This document shows positions 56,574 to 64,000 of a stretch of 64,000 nucleotides of DNA, in pieces. The notes under the pieces are model-generated. The model worked only from the letters and a program-made list of their open reading frames with translations, had not been told where the DNA came from and ran no database searches. Position numbers and translations under genes: made by a program. The DNA is from Pomphorhynchus laevis (taxonomy: Eukaryota; Acanthocephala; Palaeacanthocephala; Echinorhynchida; Pomphorhynchidae), in assembly GCA_012934845.2 (NCBI GenBank), contig WNNJ02000944.1, forward strand, positions 62,001 through 126,000. Direction: 5' to 3'. Every line of letters begins with the position of its first letter. Position 1 is the stretch's first letter.

Positions 56574-56804
56574 GATGTTTGATATTGGTTCTTCGGTATA
56601 ATTGTTTTAGATTGTAATTTGTGTAAGTAGTTAATGGGTATCAAGATAGTTTAAACTTGTGTGTTTAAGCTGTTTAAATTTTTTGTTCTCTATAATAATA
56701 TATATTATTATATTAATAATTTTTTTGAAGAGAAGATTTATTCAAGAAAAAAAAGAAGTAAAATGTTCTACAAACTAGAAAAGTCATTTAAAATTCTTGC
56801 ACTG

Positions 56805-58001
56805 TCAAGCACATTGTCCCGACATATTACTCAACGGAGTGCAGCGGACTTGTAATGATGCTGCTCTTGCTAGCGCTAGTCCCGTTTTGATCCTCAAATC
56901 ACGCATGCATTCGTTGTATGGCCGAGCAGATTTTATAGATTGACGCCTGCATATTTGTCGTAGCACCTTTGAAGCTATTTCACCAGCTCCACCGTTAGCT
57001 GCAAAAATTATAGGAAAAAAACAAGCTCTTTCAAATCGTGATATACGTTCACCGTATTTTCCGATTTTCCTTTGTTCGTGGTAGTGAAAGTGATTTTGTG
57101 GCATTGATGTTGAATAGGACGAAGCAATGTGATTGTAAACGCAAATGTCCAATAGGGACCGCTCCGAAATACTAAACAACCCATAGCAAGAAATATCTAC
57201 TCTAGCGTTATGTTCCCTGGCTGTCGAATTTGTTGCGAATGTTACTCCGTCTGGAAGCGGTTGCAGTGTAGGTTCCAGAGAAACGGGGTCGCAAATCCCT
57301 TTTAGCTCTTTTGCAATTAGATCCCGAAGGAAGTTGTGTCGTATAATTGGCATACCACCGACCTTACATGAAAGAGAGTGACGGAGCTCATACTTTGAAC
57401 CGCATAAACATTGATCTGGTTGTTTCGGAAGCGTCCAACCATATCTTGTCGCTAGAGCGTCTTGAAATTGGAGCTTTGAGAGTCGATAACCATATGCTTC
57501 CATCGGTTTTGCAGACAACCATGTTGACGCACCACACGTAGCAGCAAATTTTAAAGCTTTTATAATATTGCTATCTTCCAATGTTTGTAATTTAATATTC
57601 CAAAAATTATTTCGTTGATTGTGAATATCCAAAGCGATTTGTTGCTGCTGTTGGGCCAGCAAGGGGCCAAATAATGCATTGATCAGCGGTTGACACATTC
57701 GGCGCGAATTTTCGAATTCCAGATCAGATCCATCTTGAGGCAGAAAAATTCCCAAACCACCATACCGCAAAGGGATATTTAATATTGTTTTAAATCGATC
57801 TATATCGACGACGCCAGTTATCTTGGGAACAAGGCAGGATACTATGATTTTCGACAAGTTTGCGAATGCTTCTGAATAGACATGTATAGTTCGTTGTATG
57901 AAGTTCCAGCTGTGTTGTAGTGCTTGAGTCAGACCGACGTAAGCCAGGTGAGGATCTTCGTCGGCTACAAGTATCAACCTCTCTCTATGCAAGTAGACCA
58001 T
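56805..58001 (-). CDS. LINE C thumb, Cys/His knuckle and restriction-like nuclease-type domain
   Basis: Continues the RT after the slippage. CLCGSKYELRHSLSC is a CxC-x6-H-x3-C knuckle. It is followed by MPIIRHNFLRDLIAKEL, VSLEPTLQPLPDG, HNARVDISCYGLF and RSLLDICVYN, a pattern of conserved charged residues like the restriction-like endonuclease of R2/R4-type LINEs. The tail YGERISRFERACFFPIIF and GLALARAASLQVR is shared with LINEs D and E. The nuclease assignment rests on layout and is inferred. Confidence 0.75.
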   Translation of the reverse strand: MVYLHRERLILVADEDPHLAYVGLTQALQHSWNFIQRTIHVYSEAFANLSKIIVSCLVPKITGVVDIDRFKTILNIPLRYGGLGIFLPQDGSDLEFENSRRMCQPLINALFGPLLAQQQQQIALDIHNQRNNFWNIKLQTLEDSNIIKALKFAATCGASTWLSAKPMEAYGYRLSKLQFQDALATRYGWTLPKQPDQCLCGSKYELRHSLSCKVGGMPIIRHNFLRDLIAKELKGICDPVSLEPTLQPLPDGVTFATNSTAREHNARVDISCYGLFSISERSLLDICVYNHIASSYSTSMPQNHFHYHEQRKIGKYGERISRFERACFFPIIFAANGGAGEIASKVLRQICRRQSIKSARPYNECMRDLRIKTGLALARAASLQVRCTPLSNMSGQCA

Positions 58002-59098
58002 TCATCTATTTTCCTCTTTATGAACATATTTGTATATGATTTTGTACCAATAGCTGAACCCAGTATCTCAATTCCATCAGTATTAATGCATAGGTTAGAT
58101 TCTACGAAAATCGACTGGGCGACGCTAAGTATCTTATCGTGTACCAACATTCGGCACTTTTCTTCATTAAGATAAAATCCAAAATCAGGACCGACTCGAC
58201 GCACAGTATCCCAAATCGTCTTAAGGTCCTCCACACTTCCGATAATGTTAGAGTCATCCGCATACCAGCGATGTACAGTATTCGGGGCAGCCTTTGAAAG
58301 AACATTAATCAATGGAAGAGACGCCGCGGCAAACGCAATCATGGAAAGCGGGTCACCTTGAGTGAATCCCTCTGATGATTCTAAAAAATAATTGTCGACA
58401 ATCAGTATATTAGGGCATTTGTAGATATTTCGTAGTACAGTGGATAAAGAAGGACATATGAACTCTACATTGTTCAAAGCGACTAAACGATTTATGCGAT
58501 TAAAAGCGTTGGATGCATCTAGTTGTAATATGCACAAGTCATCGCTACTATCAAAGAGTTCTCTTGTGGAATGAATTGCCATCTCAATACCACATCGTTG
58601 GCCAGAGCATAATTGAACACAACCAGCCACTTTCTGGATATCTTCCGAAATTCTTTTCGCCACAACTTTGCCTACTATTCTTCGAGAGACTTCACCTACT
58701 CCAATCGGTCGTACTCCTGGATTTTTATCTAGTGGAATTAGACGGCTTACTGTAAAGGCCTCAATGTCGCCGGGATTCAATTTGATGGTCGCTATGGTTA
58801 TTGCGAAGTTGGCTAAGGATTCAGCAAGCCCATTAGAACTTTGACCAAAAGAGCATATCATACTCTTCCATGAAGATGCATTTACTCCAGAAGGCCCTGC
58901 TGCACCACGTGTAGATCTAGCGGCAGAATGAATATCTTCAGCATCTATTTTTAGGAAGCGAACAGGATGATGATCAGCAATGTTATCCAGTGGAGCTCTG
59001 AGTAAGACGTGTTTATTCGCAGGAATTGAATCAGGATGTAATTCCAACAATTTCTCCTTTACTGATTGACCGCTTGTGTTTTTCCCGTTGTTACTAAA
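57974..59098 (-). CDS. LINE C reverse transcriptase
   Basis: Open from about 59098. RT blocks: AAGPSGVNASSWKSMI, RPIGVGEVSRRIVGKVVAKR, QLCSGQRCGIEMAIHS, LQLDASNAFNRINR (catalytic Asp), TQGDPLSMIAFAAASLPLI, HRWYADDSNIIG (YADD) and FYLNEEKCRMLV. The family is widespread in aquatic invertebrates. The frame ends CIERG-stop at 57974 because of an extra AG in an (AG)n run (57979-57987). Removing two bases' worth of frame joins ERL to the ERLILVADEDPHLAYVGL frame that follows. Confidence 0.82.
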   Translation of the reverse strand, partial: FSNNGKNTSGQSVKEKLLELHPDSIPANKHVLLRAPLDNIADHHPVRFLKIDAEDIHSAARSTRGAAGPSGVNASSWKSMICSFGQSSNGLAESLANFAITIATIKLNPGDIEAFTVSRLIPLDKNPGVRPIGVGEVSRRIVGKVVAKRISEDIQKVAGCVQLCSGQRCGIEMAIHSTRELFDSSDDLCILQLDASNAFNRINRLVALNNVEFICPSLSTVLRNIYKCPNILIVDNYFLESSEGFTQGDPLSMIAFAAASLPLINVLSKAAPNTVHRWYADDSNIIGSVEDLKTIWDTVRRVGPDFGFYLNEEKCRMLVHDKILSVAQSIFVESNLCINTDGIEILGSAIGTKSYTNMFIKRKIDEWSTCIERG

Positions 59099-59163
59099 TA
59101 AGTTTACTAAATAAGTTTATCCAGTTTACTAAATAAGTTGAGTTTACTAAATAAGTTTATCCA
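59093..59163. repeat. Short tandem repeat inside LINE C
   Basis: TTTACTAAATAAGTTTATCCAG and partial forms of it (TTTACTAAATAAGTT) recur four times. The repeat brings stops into all readings between the Cys-rich segment and the RT, consistent with slippage after insertion. Confidence 0.8.
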
Positions 59164-59569
59164 GTTTTGATTCTTTTTTAGAGTGATCAGAGTTAATGGC
59201 GGAGTAACATTCCGATAGTATGTATATGAAACTTGAACTTGTGTTGCATTTTGGTAAGTTGAACAAGTTAGGTATCCACTTTACAACTTCATAGTATGTA
59301 GATTCAATGATCGATGCATGCTGCGATATGTTATTTGATGTTTCGATTTTGTTTGTGTTAACCGATCCATTACAAGTTGAATTATCGATTAAACATGATT
59401 GTTTAACCACATTATCAACTACATACAGAGAAGCGGTATTTCCACAATTTCGTGCTGAACAATTGACGCAAGGTTGTTTTAGACGGGCACATTTGCATGA
59501 CTTACAAACAGCAGCTTGACCGTTGCAGGAACAACATTTTGAAATACCTGCAGGAATTCCTTTCGGCAT
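59147..59569 (-). CDS. LINE C Cys-rich N-terminal segment
   Basis: From ATG 59569: MPKGIPAGISKCCSCNGQAA, VCKSCKCARLKQPCVNCSA and RNCGNT, a run of about nine cysteines in CxC and CxxC pairs. It then has a Ser/Asn-rich linker. It probably belonged to one reading frame with the RT downstream; the link is lost in the tandem repeat at 59093-59163. Confidence 0.65.
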   Translation of the reverse strand: MPKGIPAGISKCCSCNGQAAVCKSCKCARLKQPCVNCSARNCGNTASLYVVDNVVKQSCLIDNSTCNGSVNTNKIETSNNISQHASIIESTYYEVVKWIPNLFNLPKCNTSSSFIYILSECYSAINSDHSKKESKLDKLI

Positions 59570-59639
59570 AATTTGTGTTGGATGTAATTGTATGTTTATT
59601 AGATTGTGTATATAAATTGTATATTTCTTAGAAACCAAA

Positions 59640-61204
59640 ATTTTTTTTATATTTTTTTATTATATTAATAATATTTTTTTTAAATAACTTTATTGAAAAA
59701 GAAAAGTAAATTTTACAGAAATTAGGTTCCCGTAAACGGGCCTATAAATGAGATTTATTGTCAGGAAAGATTGGATGTCTTCTACTTGATCGCGGCATTC
59801 ACAGACATAGTGAAGAAGACATAATTAGTCTTCGAGCACAGCGCAAAACTCGCTGTGGTGGGTTGTCATAAGATTAATAGGTTTGGAACAGCTGGAACGT
59901 GGCGAGCGTAAGCATGCGGAAACTGATCGTGCGATTTCAAAACTGATGTCTCGTTTCATCTTTATGGCTAGATCAGGATAAGAACGCGTTGACCGATGCG
60001 TCAGTTTTGAAGCCGTGGTTTTGATTAATCTTTCCGCTTCTATGCCCATTCCTCCCGAAGTGGAGAAAATAAGAGGTATGAAAGACCCTCGTTCAACTAG
60101 CGCAATCCGTTCACTGTATTTGGCTTTCTTGCGACTCTCGTTGTATTCGAAAACAGACTCAGGCTTCCTTGATATGTTCGATTGAGCAGGTGCAGCAAAT
60201 ACATTAACATCAAAAAATGTTCGCTCAAATCGACTACCGTGCAGCCCGGAACAAACTATGTCAAGACGCGCGCTTGGATCACGGGTTGTTGTTCGTTCGA
60301 AAGTAATATTTTCAGGAACTTCGGTTAGCTGAGGTTCGCAAGCTACGCCGTGAGATATGCGGCTAAGATAGTGTGAGATGATGTCGCGGACTGCGTTATG
60401 CCGGATCGAAGGCAAAGCACCTCGTCTACATGATAAGGAATGAGCCACACTGACTCGAGTGCCGCAAATGCAGTTGCTAACTCCAATCTCAGGATCAGTA
60501 TGTCCATACCTTGCGTTCAAAGCATCCCTGAATTCGTTAGAAGAAAGATAAAAATTTTCATGCTTGAGCGGAGGCGCACTTAACCACGAAGAAGCTCCAC
60601 TGCGAGCAGCATGCGCGATCAGATTACTGGTTGCGGGTATCGCTAAGATCGGAATTTTAGAGAGGCGTTCTTGGTGCGATAGTGATCGTAGTGTCTTGAT
60701 TTCGCTAAGCATAGTTTTCTGCCTCTCTCTTAGGCTATCGCCACCTGAACCAGAATTATAGGTTGAAATTAGCATGTTTGAGGATTTGCGTTCAAGTGTG
60801 GCTGTGGTTGCAGGGTTCGCGATATCAATACCTCCAAATTTTAAAGGAGAGCACAATATTGACTTCCAGTCTTCATCGAGGTCCCAGGACACGAAGTTTG
60901 GGAGAAGCTGTGTGGTTAAGGTGTGTGACAGATCCGACCAGATAGTGGCTGAACAGTCGCAGGTGCGCATTATATGTGTCCACTTAAATTGGACGGAGTT
61001 GATTAATCCTGCAAAAGCGACATGCGGATCTACCTTGGCAACATAATCGAGACGTTGCAGCATTGTGGTCCATGTAGACAGAAATTTTGCGGTTGCTGCA
61101 TTTACAAAATCGTTGGACCCGACTGGACTGCCGAGAATGATGATTCCATCGGTGGAAGTTTTTATTTCGGGGTCGGGGAGGTTCGATTGATCAATATGAA
61201 GATA
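59640..61204 (-). mobile_element. LINE D, 5'-truncated relative of LINE C
   Basis: Same family as LINE C, with a TAT-rich tail at 59640-59700 and a 3'UTR to 59824. It is truncated at 61204 within a TAA/ATT repeat, before the RT catalytic box. Confidence 0.75.
59825..61204 (-). CDS. LINE D C-terminal half: thumb, knuckle, nuclease-like domain
   Basis: A clean open frame from LHIDQSNLPDPEIKTSTDG through ILGSPVGSNDF, LKFGGIDIANP, CICGTRVSVAHSLSC (CxC-H-C knuckle), LPSIRHNAVRDIISHYL, ARLDIVCSGL, RTFFDVNVFAAPAQSN, KYSERIALVERGSFIPLIFS and SGGMGIEAERL, ending at 59825. The invariant residues mirror LINE C. Apart from the missing 5' part it shows no break. Confidence 0.82.
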   Translation of the reverse strand, partial: YLHIDQSNLPDPEIKTSTDGIIILGSPVGSNDFVNAATAKFLSTWTTMLQRLDYVAKVDPHVAFAGLINSVQFKWTHIMRTCDCSATIWSDLSHTLTTQLLPNFVSWDLDEDWKSILCSPLKFGGIDIANPATTATLERKSSNMLISTYNSGSGGDSLRERQKTMLSEIKTLRSLSHQERLSKIPILAIPATSNLIAHAARSGASSWLSAPPLKHENFYLSSNEFRDALNARYGHTDPEIGVSNCICGTRVSVAHSLSCRRGALPSIRHNAVRDIISHYLSRISHGVACEPQLTEVPENITFERTTTRDPSARLDIVCSGLHGSRFERTFFDVNVFAAPAQSNISRKPESVFEYNESRKKAKYSERIALVERGSFIPLIFSTSGGMGIEAERLIKTTASKLTHRSTRSYPDLAIKMKRDISFEIARSVSACLRSPRSSCSKPINLMTTHHSEFCAVLED

Positions 61205-61236
61205 TTATTATTATATTAATAATAATAATAATTTCT
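61204..61236. repeat. TAA/ATT repeat shared by LINEs D and E
   Basis: ATTATTATTATATTAATAAT and further TAA units. Minus-strand LINE D ends its coding sequence on the left and plus-strand LINE E starts on the right. Both are 5'-truncated exactly at this repeat. Confidence 0.8.
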
Positions 61237-61659
61237 CCCGTTGATCCAACTATTCAATTCGATTCTTCTTCCACTACACTAGATCGCAATGCACGTCTTG
61301 ACGTCTTGTGTTCGGGGTTGTTTGGCGTCCCGTCTGAGCGGTCCTACCTGGACATTTCTGTATTCAATACACATGCTCGTTCCTATGCCACAATGACTCC
61401 ACGATCAGCGTTCAGTTATAACGAGAATCGAAAAAAGGTTAAGTACTCCGAACGGATATCCAAGATCGAGAGAGCAGCTTTTATACCAGTTATTTTGTCA
61501 ATACAAGGTGGATTAGGGGATGAGGCAGAACAGTTGGTAAAACGCTTAGCAAAAGACGTAGCGGTGAGAAGAGAGTGCCGTTACAGTGACGTGATTAGCC
61601 GATTCAGACGTTCCATTGGAATAGCTCTCGTGCGGGCTAGCTCATGGTGTCTCAGATAA
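61237..61659 (+). CDS. LINE E nuclease-like C-terminal domain
   Basis: Open throughout: SPVDPTIQFDSSSTTLDRNA, RLDVLCSGLFGV, RSYLDISVFNTHARSYA, KYSERISKIERAAFIPVILS, QGGLGDEAEQLVKRLA and IGIALVRASSWCLR then stop. It aligns with the ARLDIVCSGL and RTFFDVNVF region of LINE D. There is no start codon because the element is truncated. Confidence 0.78.
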   Translation, partial: PVDPTIQFDSSSTTLDRNARLDVLCSGLFGVPSERSYLDISVFNTHARSYATMTPRSAFSYNENRKKVKYSERISKIERAAFIPVILSIQGGLGDEAEQLVKRLAKDVAVRRECRYSDVISRFRRSIGIALVRASSWCLR

Positions 61660-61733
61660 ATTTTTTTCAGATTTTGCAGTGTCTTTGTCAAATAAATTCG
61701 TTTTTTTCGTTAAAAATAATAATAATAATAAAA
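61237..61733 (+). mobile_element. LINE E, 5'-truncated relative of LINEs C and D
   Basis: Only the last 140 or so codons, a short 3'UTR and an (AAT)n tail at about 61707-61726. It abuts LINE F copy 3 at about 61733. Confidence 0.78.
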
Positions 61734-64000
61734 AGAGGGGCTCGGCCCATGCCGTACCCCTATCAAGATTGGTTCGCTTTTAAAGGATAAGATCTCGAGC
61801 GCCTCATCGGGAAATGAAGATAATGTCCGTTGACAAGTACCCACTCTGGATAGCGTAAGTGGTGGAGGGGGGAACCCTTCTGCCTCTAGCTCTGTCTAGG
61901 TTGGCGGCAATCCCATACACCTGACTTAAGACAATGCAGAGTATTCGTGAGCCTTTTTCAAGGAATATCCTTCAGTAGAATTCGGGAGGAGTTTATGCCC
62001 TTAGACTTTTATCTGGTAGATATGCAGATGTTATAGTCTTTCAGGAGACGCGGTCTATTCGACTCCCTCAGTACATTACTCGATTCATCCCTAAGCACAT
62101 TTGTTCCCACTATACTCCGTACATTACTCGCATCACTCCTCTTCATCTCAAGGAATCTTGACCTTAGTTAAATGCTCTTTAAGATCCTTTCTTCTTTTAA
62201 ATTATTCTTGTCCAGCCCTTTCTTGTTTAGTAGTTTCACTCTGTAAGAACGGTAAACGCCTCAGTCTAGCCAATGTCTACATCCGTCCAGGGGAGATTCA
62301 CAAGAACCATGACCTACTGGATAGGATAATTGACAGCGGTTATGGCATGGTACTAGATGACGTTAAGACAGAACTGGTCGTTGGATTAATGCAGCACTCC
62401 GCAGAGTCAGAAGGGTTATCTTATTCATAAACCACCGTCGCCCACCTTTCATTGCACATCAACGAATTCACTACTTCTCGACTTATTACTGCTCCATGAG
62501 AGGTGGTTGTTAAAACCCTTCTGTACTGAGCGGTCGAAGACAACATCTGTCCACCTCTCATGACCTAATTCGCTGGCAGATAGACGAGGATACGCTGTTT
62601 CGAAGAAGATTCCAATTTGACCCTATTAGAGTGGCTTTCTTTCAGGTAGCTATTCAACGCTTCCCCCGAATTGGCAATGAGAGTTTAACCGAATTTAATT
62701 CCTACCTCTCTTCGCAAGCTACCGCATTGCTTTCGACAACCTATAAAGGTCGCATTTTTAGTCCCACTCCGACAAAACTCAAGACATTGGCATGTTTGCT
62801 CCGTCTCCAAAATCTCTCTGCTTCTGCCAGGCAAGTTCTCTCGAAAGAATATTGAAGCACTAGTTATAGGTTCCAACTCGGTAAGGACAGGGCTAGTATC
62901 GCTTCCCTTAATCCATCCCAATCTTCCTTCTGGAAGATATTCGAGAAGGAGAAGTTTGTCTGTTGGAGCGATAGGGCATTGGGTTGGATTGGTAGTATAG
63001 GTTTTTATAAAGTTTTGGAGGAGTCACCATCCCTACATAAAATTGGAGCCACTCAATCACCGCAACCAATCCTGCCCTGGGGAAACTTCAGGAGTAGAGA
63101 CTTATCTGTCACAGATATTCTCAACGCTTAGAGGCCTCTTCCGAGCACCTCCAAATCCGTCGCTCAACTCTCTTCACGTGTCTGTCAGCTTTTGACAGTC
63201 GAACAAAGAAGGGTGGTGACCGTCACAATGCTATTGGCTACCCCATCCGATGTGGCCGGCATCAACATTAGTAAGAGAATTTTTATATCTAAAAAGTATC
63301 CGGTCTCTTGCCATAAAGACCTGCGGCCCATTTTGAATCAAAATTCCCTCGTCTCGATCTACAAAAAAAGCGCTTGTGCGTAGAATCCGCGTTCATCTGA
63401 GTAAGCGTAATTTAATCCCACATGGCTTCCATGGGTTCGTCAAAGGTCGTTCGGTCCATTCAGCGGTTGGTAAAATTCATCGGTTTTGTCAGGAGAATAG
63501 TCATCAACTCGCTGTGGCTATTTTCCTTGATTTTTCCACTGCGTTTGACCGCATCTCCATTCCCTTTGTTATCTCTTCTCTCAGGCCCCTCGGCTTTGCC
63601 CGCGAGAATTGTTAACAGGGTGGAGATACTGATGTACACCAAGCGATTCTTTTATGAAGACGACCATGTTGCAGGTCAGTTCTACCCTATCACAGGTGTG
63701 CCTCAAGGCTTCTCTCTCCTATCTTATATCTTGCTGCCTCTATTGAACTCCTTAAAATATTTAAACGCGATGGGGTAGCCAATAGCATTGTGACGGTCAC
63801 CTCCCTTCTTTGTTCGACTGGTATACGCTGATGATATCACAGCCCTGTTTTCTGAACGCAGGTGCAAAGATGTAGTCTCGGACATCAGCCGTTTCTTTTT
63901 AAGATTAAAAGACCAGTTACCCAAGACCAATATTATTTTAAACTCCGCTAAATCGCAGGTGGTTGTCTTTCATGGCGCCCCTGCAACAAAGCAAAAGCTT
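61733..64000 (+). mobile_element. LINE F copy 3, running off the window end
   Basis: It aligns with copy 1 from about 39255 onward. The ATG at 61934 reads MQSIREPFSRNILQ, then the same amber codon as copy 1 (61976-61978). Endonuclease: FQETRSIRLPQ and SLANVYIRPGEIHKNHDLLD. The region at 62630-63130 matches 40190-40670. RT from 63376: GFHGFVKGRSVHSAVGKI, AIFLDFSTAFDRIS, then LVYADDITALFSE. Several frame breaks; it is continuous to base 64000. Confidence 0.78.

Larger units (their letters stand above)
52286..56690 (-). mobile_element. LINE B, intact CR1-like element
   Basis: A full-looking CR1-clade LINE of about 4.3 kb with two long open frames, a short 3'UTR and a TA/TAA-rich tail. Its 5' end meets the tail of LINE C near 56690. 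Relatives in the window at 33.7, 36.2 and 47.5 kb are badly decayed, so this copy is much younger. Confidence 0.85.
56690..59640 (-). mobile_element. LINE C, restriction-like endonuclease type
   Basis: Minus-strand element: Cys-rich N-terminus, RT, C-terminal Cys/His knuckle plus nuclease-like domain, and a TAT/ATT-rich tail (56690-56735). Its 5' end abuts the tail of LINE D at 59640. No AP-endonuclease domain is seen. Confidence 0.75.

Noticed and set aside
1-64000. tRNA or rRNA genes
   Set aside because: I looked for T-loop-like GGTTCGAATCC blocks with matching A-boxes and for rRNA cores and found none I could support. A tRNAscan or Infernal run would settle this.

Overview
This is a eukaryotic, almost certainly invertebrate metazoan, genomic window. 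The left half (1 to about 33.4 kb) is very AT-rich and holds the host genes. The right half (about 33.4 to 64 kb) is less AT-rich and is nearly all non-LTR retrotransposon (LINE) sequence. I cannot fix the phylum. The only gene-structure clues are very short introns (43-50 nt) and a strong TTTAG splice-acceptor consensus.

Host genes. A proneural-type (atonal superfamily) bHLH factor lies at 5.68-6.20 kb (+). TMEM208, an ER-membrane targeting factor, lies at 12.03-12.56 kb (-). The main gene is COG6, subunit 6 of the conserved oligomeric Golgi tethering complex. I could reconstruct it as 12 phase-compatible exons on the minus strand from 33277 down to 16628, about 618 residues. It spans 16.6 kb because its introns are loaded with transposon debris; exons 5 and 6 are the least certain.

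Left-half repeats. About a dozen fragments of one Penelope-like retroelement family (RT core with a YIDD catalytic box) occur on both strands, mostly inside COG6 introns. The family has a roughly 300 bp 3'-terminal module with a conserved hairpin and GAAAC and CTGATGA boxes. The module also occurs without any RT, which suggests a non-autonomous form. One Penelope-like copy carries COG6 exon 5 inside it. A second, diverged copy of the same Penelope/exon chimera lies 21 kb away at 6.9-7.0 kb as a pseudo-exon.

Right half. Degenerate CR1-like LINEs occupy 33.7-38.2 kb. A CCHC-type LINE family (called F here) occurs at 38.2-41.9 kb, at 61.7-64 kb, and as a 3' end at 13.75 kb. A three-layer nest lies at 42.3-47.0 kb: a Penelope-like 3' end is split by a minus-strand L2/CR1-like LINE (H1), which is itself split by a plus-strand relative (H2). 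From 48.4 to 61.7 kb, LINEs A, B, C and D lie head-to-tail on the minus strand, each one's 5' end meeting the TAA/TA-rich tail of the next. They end head-to-head against the plus-strand LINE E. LINE B has both ORFs open and looks intact. LINE A has ORF1 and ORF2 in one frame, separated by a single UGA in the leaky context UGA-CUAG. LINEs C, D and E belong to a family with a C-terminal Cys/His knuckle and a restriction-like nuclease-type domain.

No tRNA, rRNA, CRISPR array or virus-like element was recognised.
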